NCBI GenBank assembly: GCA_037176885.1
Contig: JAWWNJ010000003.1
Span: 744,001-808,000, forward strand
DNA: 64,000 nucleotides
DNA from: Favolaschia claudopus
Taxonomy: Eukaryota; Basidiomycota; Agaricomycetes; Agaricales; Mycenaceae
Direction of reading: 5' to 3'
Shown here in pieces: positions 30,340-41,553 of this stretch. Each line of letters begins with the position of its first letter. Positions within the stretch are counted from its first letter, which is position 1. The notes beneath the pieces are model-generated. The model saw nothing but the letters and a program-made list of their open reading frames with translations. It was not told the DNA's origin and searched no databases. The translations under genes and the position numbers were made by a program.

Positions 30340-31338
30340 ACTTGAGCTACGAGGAAGGGAATTGGTCCAAAAGTAATTACCGAGTTGGCGAGTATTTTGA
30401 TCTCAATCATCACCACATCAATTTACCTTGACGAATCGGTACCCTTTCCTCGACGCAAGCTTTCCAAATAAACTCATACCGGTACGTCGTGCAGACCGTG
30501 GTCCATCAAGAGCTTATCTCGTTGAGCTGCTGTGGGAGCACACCTGGCTCTTTCAACCACATTCCGCATCGCTTCAGAGCTGCGCAACGGAAAGAACTGA
30601 TGAAGGCAGTCGAGCATCTCGTGAGAAACGAGACAGCGGGGGCAAGGGTGTTTCGCTTTTCATCCATTTGATGCACCGGCCCTGCATAGCGACGGCGCGG
30701 ACCGCCTCAAGGTCGAAACATTCCTGAAAAACAAGCTTGTCATGCATGTATGTATCATGAAATTGTGGCGCGAGTTGTGAAACTTACATTTGCAGGTCGC
30801 TGCCGCCGTCATTTATGGGAAGAAAAAACCTATCAAGATGGCGACCAACAAGCCATGCGTTTCCGGGCCCCGTTGCATGCAACAGATGCACAATATTTCG
30901 AACTCCACACCAGGCTTTGTTGCCTGCGCAGGTGCTCTTGTGAGTCCGAATACTTTGACAGCCGGCTGACACTTACTTCTATGCGAGACGCTTTGGGCCC
31001 TGTCGATGGACGTCGAGCTCAAGAAGAAAGGTCAGCAAATAGGAATCAATTGGTACTCATGCTACGAATCGTACCTGCGTTACCTTCTTGAGGGGCTTCG
31101 CAATCGCTCCAAGCCCGTTCTCGCACTTTTCAGAGAGTGGGATGCGGAGCTTTTCCCGGACAGTGAAATGAGTCTTGTGGATGTCAGAGTCACGAATGGC
31201 GCTGCCGGTGGTGACGAGCTGGATGCTGCGTTGGATGCGATCAGAAATGCCGAGGTCGAGGAGGAGGAGGACGTTGACATGGACAATGCGGGGGATGGCG
31301 AGACCGGTAATGGCGAGGAGAGTGGTGATGACCAGTAA
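30340..31338 (+). pseudogene. Repeat-linked Agaricomycete protein of unknown function, eroded
   Basis: Recognisable blocks in order: RFRAAQRKELMKAVEHLVRN; DRLKVETFLKNKLVMHVCIM (another frame); CVSGPRCMQQMHN with STPGFVACAGALVS; then a clean C-terminal exon KKKGQQIGINWYSCYESYLR..LLEGLRNRSKPVLALFREWD and a strongly acidic tail ending EESGDDQ (stop at 31336-31338). Splice-like signals are present, but at least two stops or frame changes lie between blocks. I know this as a large multicopy family in mushroom genomes, usually near transposons; its activity is not known to me. It converges with the minus-strand gene at 31400-32032, with 61 bp between stops. Confidence 0.45.
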
Positions 31339-31399
31339 ATCACTCGAGCAATGCAATTGGAACAAAAAGAATATATTGTTTCGTATGAAAAAAAAGATT

Positions 31400-32032
31400 T
31401 TAGTCATTACATCTCCTCGTCAAAACCTTTCGCTTCGTTGGGGATGGTGAGGCGATGTTCTCCTTGCCTGAGATGTAAAGCTGGGGGGATTTGGTGCCAT
31501 AGATTGCAGACCGCACAGATTCTTCAAGCTCCCGACTATTCGCATCCCGTTCCGGAGTGCTGAGACGTAAGGAGCTTTGATGGATGAGGGGCGAGTCGAT
31601 GCGACCGAGTGGGCTGTCGTTCCCAACACATGCGTCGTGATGGACGCGGAATCGCTTGGGCGGAGGAGTAGTCGGTGGACTGGCGGTTGCACGCCGAGTC
31701 ACAGATAGTCTGGGCGCGGCTGCCGACGGGATGTAATGAATGAATTGAATTAATGGAAAGTACTATTACGCACCGGGCATACCGCGGATCTCGTCCCGCA
31801 TGAGCTTCAACTCGCATTCCAGTTGCTTCACCGTGTCCTCCAGCACCAAAATCCGGCCGGATACGTCTTCATTTGTCGACGAGGAGACATTGGGAATCCA
31901 GGCATCGCGTTGACGGCGAGCCTTCCGAGATGATTTGGCGCGCTGCGTGGCGGCGATGCGCTCGGGTTCTGAGTCCGAGACGTGTGAGATGTCTGAGGAC
32001 GAGCGACGAAGGGTAGCAGAGGTAGGAGACAT
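31400..32032 (-). CDS. Small coiled-coil protein, two exons, intact
   Basis: Exons 32032..31783 and 31719..31400 across a 63-nt intron (31720-31782, GTATGC...GGCAG, phase 1) give 189 aa with no stop. Seen: a Ser-rich N-terminus (SSSDISHVSDSEPERI), basic patch RAKSSRKARRQRD, a heptad-like helix ILVLEDTVKQLECELKLMRD, a Pro/Thr stretch PPTTPPPKRFRV and a C-terminal ISGKENIASPSPTKRK, which reads like KEN-box plus SPxK phosphosite sequences. No enzyme motif. Proteins of this kind occur in repeat neighbourhoods of Agaricomycetes; a host gene is equally possible. Function unknown. Confidence 0.55.
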
Positions 32033-32154
32033 GAAGGTGGTGTATAGGGAGTCGGTGAGTGTCCATGGCAGCCGTCAGAACGTGTCACTTGTTTGGTCGT
32101 GCTTGGCTGTGGAGCTGACCTCATATGTTGGAGTTCACTTCCTCAACCAATAAT

Positions 32155-32330
32155 GCGCGCGTGGCCGAACGGTAAGGGCTGCGTTTTCTCTTGTACTCCA
32201 CGCCGGTTCAACTCTGACTGCTCACGATTGTTACACAGACTCAATACAATTTATTAGACTCTACTTCAACTCAAGTTCAAAGTTCAATCATCATTACAAC
32301 TTATCACTTCAAAGTCAAGTACTACAAACC
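32155..32330 (+). repeat. tRNA-derived SINE-like head (Pol III A and B boxes)
   Basis: TGGCCGAACGG (about 32161-32171) fits a Leu/Ser-type A box and GGTTCAACTCT (about 32204-32214) fits the B box, 33 bp apart; the acceptor stem does not close. A unique A/T-rich body with ctcaagttcaaagttcaatc follows. It has no good length boundary. Confidence 0.4.
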
Positions 32331-32877
32331 TGCTTGCAACCAAGCGACTTCGGACTGAATGAATAGAATTTTCTTGTTTTTCATTAGTTCTGGAGTAGTT
32401 GGAGATCGTGCCCGAAAAGACATCATCGGGCTGTCAGGCTGTCGGGTACGATATGCCCCGATCGTTTCCGAGCCCCTTCGATGATGCGGCTGTCAGGCTG
32501 ACGACCTGAAGCTCCCCGATAACAAACGACCGCGGACGACCGTCGCCGGTAACAGGAAAAAGAAATTTGCGACATCGCTACTCAGACTTTCTGCCGAGTC
32601 GATGAGAAGATAGTCGTTCTCAAGGGATGGTGTGCGTCTCCGAGAGACCCCCCATACCATCCTCCTTCCGGGCTGCCTTCCCGGGACAGACGTTGACCGG
32701 TGGCGGAGTCATCGTGTCCTCCGGCTGCACCGTAGTCAAAACCTTGGCTGTGAAAATGATGTTGAGCACATAGAGCACCACTCGATTAAAACCCGTATAA
32801 ATTTCACAAAACGGCTGTAACTTAACCGTTAAACGTTAAACGGAACACTGATGGAGCGGAGAACAAATTGTACACTA
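32331..32877. other. Intergenic stretch, no gene seen
   Basis: Holds two ggctgtcaggctg words (about 32428, 32489) with cgat near each, and gttaaacgttaaacgg just before the SUR7-like gene. Nothing else is supportable. Confidence 0.3.
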
Positions 32878-33711
32878 CTAACGTAGAGCAGCGTCGTGAC
32901 GCTGTCTCCTGGTCAAAATTCCCGTCATTGCTTCCAGATTGACAGCCCAGAGCAAGATCGCCGCCACGAGCGTCATCCAGACAGCATTTCCCCACGTTAC
33001 GGTGACAATATGTCCCGAGATTGTGCGCCGGGCTGCATCAACTACTATACAGTCAACGAGTAACGCGATGGTAGTGATAATTGCCGCCAGGATTCCGATC
33101 CCAAACTGAATGAGAGAGAGAGACTGAAGGGCAATGTGATTGTTGCGGCGGAGGATGAAGAGGGAAATGAGGAATAAAATGAAGGTGAGGACGGCGGCTG
33201 TTGTTACTATCCATGTCAGGAGTCCTAAATTAGCACGACAATGCGAACTTGCCAATCGGGTGCAGACTGAGGGAAGCTGTGAGGGCTTTTGAGACACTCT
33301 TCCCCTCGAAGCCGCTCACCCCGCTATGAGGACATTTGGATTATGAAATTTCATCGACGTTGGGCAGTACTTACAGGGTTGTTTGTAGCGTGTCGTCAAA
33401 CGTGTAGCCCAGATGTCGGCCAGAGCAATTTTCAGCGTCATGATTGATGCCAAAAATCCTAGGATAGTAAGGTCCGAATTCGAATAAATATAGGTACACA
33501 GATAGAAAGCATACCGAATGTCCTCACCAGACGCGCAGTATCCCCAGACCCCAAAGGTGACGGAGTTCCTGGCAGAGCTGTTCAACAGGGTGGAGGAGGA
33601 GGCCGCAGAGAGTCTGAGAAAGAATATTCCCTTGATTATTGGAGTGGCTAAGCTGACCAGCAGCAGCAACAAAAATACGACACAGGTAATGAAGGGAGTG
33701 AGCTGAAACAT
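32878..33711 (-). CDS. SUR7/PalI-family plasma-membrane protein
   Basis: Exons 33711..33515, 33458..33375, 33323..33253 and 33224..32878 give 232 aa. Introns 1 and 2 are GT-AG (56 and 51 nt). Seen: N-terminal membrane segment (CVVFLLLLLVSLATPIIKG), the family signature NSVTFGVWGYCASGED, INHDAENCSGRHLGYTFDDT, VSGFEGKSVSKAL and LHPIG, three further membrane segments, and TWGNAVWMTLVAAILLW near the end. SUR7/PalI proteins are four-pass proteins of eisosome domains or the ambient-pH (Pal) signalling complex, about 220-250 aa, which fits. Odd point: intron 3 is either a 28-nt GC-AG intron that keeps the conserved HPIG, or a 46-nt GT-AG intron (from about 33270) that removes it; both keep the frame. 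It is the best-preserved host gene of the window together with the cyclin, squeezed between repeats. Confidence 0.75.
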
Positions 33712-33759
33712 ATCGAATGATAATATGCCCCGAGATTTATTTGGAGCAAGGCTTGACTC

Positions 33760-34052
33760 GGGGCCGAGGGCCCTATTGTTCTCCGACTCAAAGCCTGACC
33801 CAGAAAAGATTTTTCCAGGTATGCTAAATTCCTGTCGTAACTTGTCTCAGAAACTTCAAGACTGGGTCTGCCTAATAAGTTCCACCTTTGTGAGACAGGA
33901 ATCGGAGTGCAGGGAAAGGAACTTAAATGTAGAAAATTAGTGCTTCGAGTTGGGATGAAGTGCCGGAAGCAAATTCAAACTTCGACACAAGCGCAATTAG
34001 GGGCCGAGGGCCTTATTGTTCTCCGACTCAAAGCCTCACCCAGAGAAATCTT
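33760..34052. repeat. 50-bp direct repeat 239 bp apart
   Basis: ggggccgagggcc(c/t)tattgtt + ctccgactcaaagcct is seen at 33761 and 34000, continuing with (g/c)acccaga. The sequence between is unassigned. Confidence 0.5.
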
Positions 34053-34157
34053 GAAGCGGCTCACCGCAAATAGCGCGCGTAAAGTGAGAATATTCCCCTT
34101 GAATAGACGTACGACAAACCCTGGGCTTGAAGGTAAACGAAACGACACATCATAAAT

Positions 34158-34314
34158 ATGGTTGTTGGCGGGAGAACACAATACCTGGCACGGGTACAAG
34201 GAATGCCTGACGAAATTGAAAGAACACTGATTGACTTGACTCACAATTTCCTATGGGACGGTAAACGCGTTCGAGTGGGACACGATACGATGATTCGAGA
34301 TGTTTGGCTCGATG
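34158..34314 (+). pseudogene. LINE-like reverse transcriptase C-terminal fragment
   Basis: GRTQYLARVQGMPDEIERTL and THNFLWDGKRVRVGHDTM match the region after the RT palm of a LINE group common in Agaricomycetes (TQYL-RVQGMP, FLWDGK-), unlike the Tad1 copy at 2.6 kb. It is cut at 34314 by the CACTA-like element. The right flank (35024-35220: SKKQVLYTWSGLLKDEDSLP) may be the same frame continued. Confidence 0.5.
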
Positions 34315-35023
34315 CACTGTGCAAAGTATTCATCATGAAATTCATGCAGATTGTTATGAAATTCAGGTTTCATGATGTTTTGTCATGAACGACGTTATGA
34401 AATTCAAGACGGCTTTCATGATGCTCAGAAATCTGCTTTTGTGACAATATGGATTCATGACAAAACATCATGAATTTTTGTCATGAAACAACTACTCATT
34501 TTTTTTTTTTTTTGCTAAGTCCACCAGATGTTGAGTGCATAGTGTGCTCATCCCAGTGTTACACCAATACATGGTGCTATGTAGAGTAGTAGGTCTGTCA
34601 ACTACATCCTACTGAAAATCGGTTGGTTGTAACAAGTCAATAGCTCAGTCAACGAGATATGCTGGCGACATGTATCGACTGAAATCCGATGTCCCTCTCA
34701 TCAAATCTCCATTAGTCTAAGAGTAATAGTCTGTGCTGCGCTGTGCTGCGCTGCGCTGCAGTGCCGCGGTCCGGAGTTCGACTCCGGCTGGCGGTAGCCC
34801 AATTTATTTGCGCCGCGCTGGCCTCCTTTTCATGATGTTTCATTAACAAATTCTGCCCTAAAAACCATCATGAACAGCCCCATAATCGTCATGAAAATCA
34901 CGACTCCGAGTCATGATGTTTTATTATGAATTTCCGGTAAATCATCATGAATTTCCGGACAAATCGTCAGGAAAGTCATGACGAGAAACATCATGAATTT
35001 CATGACCCTTGGTTGGCACAGTG
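34315..35023. mobile_element. CACTA-like element, CACTGTGC ends, atg duplication
   Basis: CACTGTGC (34315) and GCACAGTG (ends 35023) are inverted ends with an exact 3-bp atg duplication (34312-34314, 35024-35026). catgaattt / catgatgttt words crowd both sub-ends (more than ten copies). The centre holds a (t)15 run, a (ctgcg)n stretch and ggagttcgactccgg (34777), a perfect T-arm/B-box-like word. No transposase. Confidence 0.75.
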
Positions 35024-35220
35024 ATGGCTCTCAGTAAGAAACAGGTTTTATATACCTGGAGTGGGCTACTTAAAGACGAGGACTCATTGCCGGATGATTG
35101 GACATATACAAGGGGGGTTTTAGTGGGTATACAGCCTGAGAAATGTAAAGTCACATACGGCTGGAGTCCCACACTGGTTTTATCGTGCGTAAGGCATTTC
35201 CTCCCGGACATTTTCCGTCC

Positions 35221-35425
35221 TGTGACGGAAGCGAGGGGGAGTCGGGTTCCGGCACAAGTGGATCAAGCAAAAAGAACTGGTGTAAGTCTTAGATTGACCA
35301 AGGGAAAAGCTATCTACGACAAGAACTAACTACTTATACAGGAAAATCGAGGCTGTGTGAAGGGAGTCATGGGGACAACGCGGGCAGATCTCGCCGTGAG
35401 CGGATACGAACGCCGATCCGTCACA
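35221..35425 (+). mobile_element. Solo LTR (TGTGACGGA...TCCGTCACA), 205 bp
   Basis: Full-length relative of the LTR at 12561-12762, in the opposite orientation. Flanks cgtcc / ggtcc match at four of five positions. Ends 8 bp before the hAT element. Confidence 0.7.
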
Positions 35426-35433
35426 GGTCCACA

Positions 35434-35941
35434 CAGTGTTGGAATTAAGGGTTAACCCTTGAGTTAAGTTAAGCCTTAATTTGCCCTTAAGTTCAGGCCT
35501 TAGCTTCAATTGTCGACGGACCTAAGCCTTAATTAAGGGTTAATGATCGATTATGTAACACTCTTTTCGCCATTATCTCACCAGTTGAACCAACTTAAAG
35601 CTGACAATAGCTGAGAAGGCTCTTTGTTTTACAGGGAAACATCTGAAAAAGCATTGTAAATGTACAAAACAGTCTCAATTTATTTGATGTTCCTTGGATG
35701 AAATTTTAGCGATGAATTATTTCTAAGTCCAGTGCGTGAATGAAGGTCCCCGGGAAGTTTCAAGGGATCTGAGAGGCAAAGACTTGCATTTTGTTCACTT
35801 GGAGGTGGTCCTGGCTTGCGCAGAAAAAAATTAAACAGCCCTTAACTTGACCCTTAATTTGCCCTTAATATTAAGCCCTAGTTAAGCTTAAGGCCTGAGC
35901 TTCAAATTTTACCCTTATTAACCCCTTAAATTCCAACACTG
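35434..35941. mobile_element. hAT-like non-autonomous element, exact 8-bp duplication
   Basis: CAGTGTTGGAATT and AATTCCAACACTG ends; ggtccaca stands at 35426-35433 and 35942-35949. Subterminal (t)taaggg(tt) and cccttaa words are clustered at both ends, and the middle is unique. hAT transposases make 8-bp duplications and favour CAG-G type ends. Same family as 12411-13000. Confidence 0.85.
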
Positions 35942-36109
35942 GGTCCACAACCAGTAACCCAAGCGGACGACTCGGAATGCTTCTGCAAACTGATGATCGT
36001 TTAGGTTCTCAAACCCTCGCCTGACAGCTCATGTAGGAAATGGAGGCGTTGCGCAGATGTGTCAATCTCTTACCCACCCGACATCTCTCGCCTCTCACCT
36101 CCCACCATC

Positions 36110-37250
36110 ATGTCCACCAAATCCAAAGAAAAGTCAAAGTTCCTAGCCGCCATCTCCACCGACCCTGGACCTCGCCCAGCCACTCGCAAGCAGACAAGGA
36201 CTGCCCAGACCGCCACTATCACCACGGAAGACCCCGCCGCCGTCGCTGCCACGTCTTCATCTGTTACAGTTACCGTTCCCGCTACCTCGCCGATTCTCCC
36301 TCCCTCCCCAAGCTCTCCAGTCAACCAATCCATTGCATCGACAAAGCCAGCTCCTACAGTGCGTGCTGAAAAGCAGTTACAAGTGGAGGCTTCGCGAGCT
36401 AAGAAGGAGTTCTTGTCGACTTCCCGGGACCGTATTGATGACGCAGATTCTTTCGACGCATTGGCAGAGGTCTATGGCGATATCTTGAAATGGCTCCAGA
36501 CCTCTAGCGCTATCACTCAAGAGTTCTGAAAGATCCTCAGCGCGATACAGCAACGACTCGCCAACCACGTGACCATTGTGCGCGAGTCGGAATCCACCTC
36601 CTCCTTTAGCGCTCTCCTCCTCCAGCAGTTACGCCATCCCTCAAGGAGCTCTCCGCGAAATCCGAGGCTCAGAACAAAGCCATTGCATCGCTCTCGAAGG
36701 AAGTCGCTTCATTCAAAGCGTAGAAAGCTCTTTCGTACGCCGCGGTGGCCGCTGCTGCCGTGAAGCCCGCCACTCCCCCTGTTCCCAAACCAAAGCCACC
36801 TCCGCTACCCGCGCCAAGCGATGAGCGCATTCTCGTTCGCTTTGATGGTGACGTCCCACCCCTCTTCAATGCGCCTTACCCGGAGATCATCGCCACTGTC
36901 AATAAACACCTCGCTTCCTTGTCCCTCCCTAGCCTACTCTTCGCGAAGAAGCAAAGCAGCACCAGCATCTTTCTTGTACCTGGATCTGTGTCGGCTACTG
37001 ACGTACTCAGCAAGGAGTGGTCTCGCTGGGGTCCTGCGATCTTGCCTGGCGGCCGCGTTGCGCCGGTAGCATTACATGGCCACCTTCAGGTGAACGGAGT
37101 GCCGTTTGATGAGGTTGCAGACATGGGAGAGTTGAAGCGCGAGTTTGAGATCCGGAATCCAGATTTGGGCCCAGTCACCGGTCTCCCAACTTGGGTCAAT
37201 CGCCCGCCTTCCGAATCGCAGACAGCCGCCATCGTGGCCAGCGGTCGTAA
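36110..37250 (+). pseudogene. LINE copy C ORF1 (gag-like), 5' part, interrupted by chromovirus
   Basis: From ATG 36110: STKSKEKSKFLAAISTDPGP, a Ser/Thr/Pro-rich head, then a helical part (TVRAEKQLQVEASRAKKEFL; SFDALAEVYGDILKWLQ). Breaks: TGA at 36527-36529, a frame change near 36620 and TAG near 36719. The later frame gives SLKELSAKSEAQNKAIASLS, AATPPVPKPKPPPLPAPSDE-like proline-rich sequence, then ERILVRFDGDVPPL, LPGGRVAPVALHGHLQVNG and LPTWVNRPPSESQTA. At codon level it runs straight into the sequence after the chromovirus: ...ASGR then KPKRAGSVYFLLQSREKV at 43902. This is the coiled-coil plus RRM-like plan of LINE ORF1 proteins. Upstream, 35950-36109 should be its 5' UTR. Confidence 0.75.
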
Positions 37251-37580
37251 TGTAAGGGCAACCTTTAGGACCCGAGATGTCTCGAGGGTCTAGCGAGGGA
37301 GAATCCAAAGTTAATTAAGAAGCTACTAAGAATACATCACAGCGCACCTAGCGAGGGAGAATCCAAAGAGAAAGGCTGAGGATTCCCACGCTAGGTGCAG
37401 TAAACATATAGTAACTAGTTCCCACAAGCTCGGAGCGATCGGCAATGATCCCGGGCCAAGTCACATGCCTTACTCCACGATGACATAGGGCTTTGGGGAT
37501 TTGACAGGAAAGTGGGAAATCTGCAAGAGGCCTGCGTCATAGGTGGCTGTGTAGTGCCAAAAGGGGGAGTTCCCCTGACA
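37251..37580 (-). repeat. Chromovirus 3' LTR (330 bp)
   Basis: TGT...ACA ends; ends next to the polypurine tract. Confidence 0.9.
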
Positions 37581-37589
37581 TCATCCCCC

Positions 37590-40500
37590 CCTTGGAATGC
37601 GCCGCCTCGACGCATAGATCGCACCTGAGCTGGAGTTGACGAGCGGTCACGGAAGGGAAGGGAATCGAAGGCAGCAAGTTCAACAGCAATGGAGCGAGGT
37701 TTGGAAGGGTATTTGCGGTAGAAAGCAGCGACAGCGTCCGGGGCAAAGACATTAGAGTGCTTCACCCATTGATCATGGGACGGGTCATAACCCTTCCAGC
37801 GAACAAAGTACCATAGACTCCCATAGCGGATCTTGGCATCCAATATCTCCTCGACCTCCCATTGCTTGTCGCCAGGAACGTCAAAGACTGGTGGCGGCTC
37901 TTCGTGTCTAGGGCGAGTGGGGAATGGATCGGCTTCCCCAAGCTGAAGTTTCACGACGGGGAAGACAGGGTGGAGGGCAGAGTACCGGGGCGGCAGCTCC
38001 AGTTTGAAGGCACCATTACCGACGACCTTCAGAACCTTGAAGGGGCCGATACGCCGGTGGGAGAATTTCACCGAAGGGCGGGTGGTGCGGATATCTGAAG
38101 CATCAACCCACACCCGGTCACCAACCTTGATGTCTGGAGCTGGTGTCCGCCGGCGGTCATAGTACTGCTTGTACTCTGCCTTGGCCTTGACGAGTGCCGC
38201 CTTCGCCTCGGAAACCCCTGACGCAATCCGATCGTGGAACTCGTTTACAGCCTCTAACCTAGAACGTGCAGCGTGGGGCTCAAAGCCCATCCGTGGAAGC
38301 CGACCAGTGTCCGTCATGAACGGTACCTGCTGCGTGGAGGAGTGCATGTGGTTGTTGTACGCAAACTCCGCTGCAGGTAGCAGCTCATCCCAGTCGTCCT
38401 GCTTGTAATTGGTGAAGAGCCGGACGTACTGCTCGAGTTCCTGGTTAACACGCTCCGTTTGGCCATCGGTCTGCGGGTGGTAGGCCGTAGAAGTGGCTGG
38501 GGTGACCCCAACGAGGCGCCAAAGCTCGCGCGTGAACTCTGCAATGAACTGGGTGCCACGATCCGAAATGTACGTCTCCGGCAGGCCATGGTGGCGCCAG
38601 ACGTTCCGGTAGTACAGCCGAGCAGCGCCAACCGCGTCAATGGTGGTGTGACACTCCATGAAGTGCGCTCTCTTCCCAAGGGCACAGACAACGACCATGA
38701 CTGCATCGTATCCATGGGCCTCCGGAAGCTCGACAATGAAGTCGACTGAGACGGTGTGCCAGCACTCCTCGGGGACCTCTGTGGGGTGGAGCTCACCAAT
38801 CGGCAGTCTACGAAGCGCCTTGGTGCGGCAGCACAAGTCACAAGTCGCAACGTACCGGCCGACATGGCGCGACAGTTGGGGCCACCAGTAGTTCCGAGAC
38901 ACGAGCTCCAGAGTCTTGAAACGACCGGCATGGCCTGCAACGCGCGTGTCATGGTGTTGCTCCAGGATGCGTCGGCGGAGGTCCTTGTCTCGGGGGACGA
39001 CAACCTTCCCCCGGAAGTAAAGGAGTCCACCTTCAATACGCCATTCCGAAGACCGGGCAGACCGCACACCTCGGGCCTTGAGGAGTTCCTTGGCAGTCAG
39101 GGCAATGGGCTCTTCAAGGTCGGGTTCCCCGGCAAGCGCATCACGAATGTCGCGCAAGAGGGGAGCCTCAGGGCCAGCAATAACCAGGGCCTCGGTGGCC
39201 CAAACGTGGAACAGCTCGGGTCGAAGCAGGGTAACGTCCTGGTTATCGTCCTGCACTCCATGGTCCGGTCTCCGAGAAAGCGCGTCAGGGCGACCCATGA
39301 GGCGACCCGGTTGGTGGTGCAGCGAGAAGTCAAAACGGGAGAGGTAGAGAGACCACCGAGCTTGGCGACGGTTGAGCTTCTGGGCCTTCCGGAAATATTC
39401 CAGGTCCAGATCTCAACCGGGTGCTGCGCACCCTCAAGGAAGTGGCGCCACTCCTCAAGGGCTCGCACAATCGCAAGCATCTCCTTGTCGTGAATCTCGT
39501 AATTCCGCTGCACCTCGTTCAGGCTCTTGGAGTAGAACGCAACCGGATGCCACTTGCCATCATCACCCTGCTGGGAGAGGACGGCACCGGTGGCATAGTC
39601 AGAGCTGTCAGCCTCGAGCCGGTACGGGCGTTCGGGGTTTGGGAGAACCAGAGCGGGGTCCCGAGTCACCCGCCGCTTGAGCTCGTCAAATGCGGCTTGC
39701 TCTTCAGGCCCCCAGGTCCAGGCGATGCCCTTCTTGGTGAGTCTGAAGAGGGCTTGAGCAACGTCTGAGAAGCCCGCAATGAACCGGCGGTAGAAGTTTG
39801 TGAAGCCAAGGAACTGCTGCACATCCTTCTTATTCTCAGGCGCTGGCCAAGCTGCCACTCCTGCAACCTTTACAGGGTCCATCTCGACGTGGTTGTGGGA
39901 GATAATCACACCGAGGTACTCAATGGAGGTCCGCTCAAACTCACACTTCTCTGCTCGAAGGTAAAGCTTGTTTGCGCGAAGCCTCCGCAGGACCTCTCGG
40001 ACGATCTCTCGATGCCGACGGATGTCTGAGTGGGCAATGAGGATATCGTCGAGGTAGACCATGACGTCGCCAGAGAGGATAAGATCCTGGAAGATGTCGT
40101 TCATCATGGTCTGGAAGGTTGCAGGGGAGTTGGTCAGACCGAAAGTACATGACCAGCGGCTCAAACAGTCCCCGGTTGGTCCGGAACGCTGCCTTCCACT
40201 CGTCGCCTTCACGGATTCGAACGTTGTTAAAGCCCCATCGGACATCGAGCTTCGTGAAGTACCGGGCTCCCCTGAGTCGGTTGATGAGGTCGTTGATTAA
40301 GGGGAGCGGGTAACGATTCTTCACGGTCATAGCGTTTAAAGCTCGATAGTCCTGTACGAACCGAAGTCCGCCGTCCTTCTTCTTGACGAAGAAGACGGGT
40401 GAGGCCATAGGTGATTTTGACGGTCGAATCCGGCCAGTGCCAAGTCCCTCCTCGATGAAGGCATCAAGTTCCTTCTGTTCGAGAGGCGAGATTGGGTAGA

Positions 40501-41553
40501 CCTTGCAGTTCGTGGGTTTAGAGTCCGGCACGAGCTCAATGGCATGGTCCCAGGATCGGCGTCCAGGCAGCGAGTCAAAGGACTCCTTGTTGAAAACATC
40601 GTCAAACTCTCGGGCCCATTCGGGAACGTCCGAGCGCGCCGGGGCTGAGTTTTTGGCGTATGCCTCAGCCAGGCGCTGGGAGACGGTGCTTCCAGCACGG
40701 ATATCCTCAGAAGGCAGGAACTGGGTGTAGAACACCCGGTCTCCCGGCTCAAGGGGGTCATCCACTTCATCCGCATCATCCACTTCATCCACATCATCCT
40801 CGTCATCATCCTCGTAGTCCGGGAACAGCTCTGGCAGGTCATCGTATTCATCTTCGCCTAAGTCTATGGCGCAGATGGATGGAAGGGGACCAAGTCGGAG
40901 CTGCCGGAGGATCTCAGCGGCCAGGCGGGACTCTCGGCGTGCAGCGCGAGCTTCCAGGCGAACCTCGGTGCGGCACGTAGAGCACTCGCTGGGGCATCTG
41001 CTCGTCTTGACCTCTCGGGTGTCCCAGTCGATCTCCGGGTTATGCTTCCGGAGCCAGGAGTAGCCGAGGATGAGCTTCTGCTTCCCAAGACGAGTAACAG
41101 CGAGCTGCATGCGCTCGGAGTGACCACGATACTGCAGCACGACGTCAGCCACCTCGCGGATAGCACCAGCCTCATTTGGCGAGCCATCCACATTGAAAAC
41201 TGGAATGGGCTGTGCAAGGCGGCGGAGGGGGAGGCCAGACTTAGCTGCGAACTCAGAGTCAATGAAGTCCGAGGTGGCACCACAGACAACGAGATCTTCG
41301 AGGGAAAGCTTGGTGGCGTCCTGGACTGCCTGAATCTCAAGGGGGAGATGCAGGGAGTTGGCACCGGGTGCAGCAGCAACAGTATAGCGCTGAGGAAGTC
41401 TACGTTCCCAAGGCTTTCGCCGGATGCGTGGGGAACGGAGGGGAGCAGGGGGTACGTCTTTCATTTCGGCAGGTTTAACAGATGTAACATTGGCAGACTC
41501 ATCATACAAACATGCGAAACGATTAGGAGACGCGATCGAGGGCGTACCGCTCA
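37590..41553 (-). pseudogene. Chromovirus pol: protease, RT, RNase H, integrase, chromodomain, two frameshifts
   Basis: Protease: LEDLVVCGATSDFIDSEF, where the catalytic Asp of the usual D-S/C-GA motif is replaced (VCGA), then LGYSWLRKHNPEIDW. RT: MASPVFFVKKKDGGLRFVQD and VYLDDILIAH; a frame change near 40145 separates the two. RNase H: RLEADSSDYATGAVLSQQ. A second frame change near 39400 leads to [11 protein letters not shown] and integrase: [12 protein letters not shown]...CDLC (HHCC), [40 protein letters not shown], i.e. D,D,E. The chromodomain [20 protein letters not shown] then [11 protein letters not shown] marks a chromovirus targeting heterochromatin. The frame has no stop before the 3' LTR and reads on to 37415. 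Two or three indels in an element with near-identical LTRs could also be sequence errors. Confidence 0.9.

Noticed and set aside
38756..39493. 245-codon plus-strand ORF
   Set aside because: Antisense shadow of the chromovirus integrase/RNase H; the minus frame has the conserved domains.
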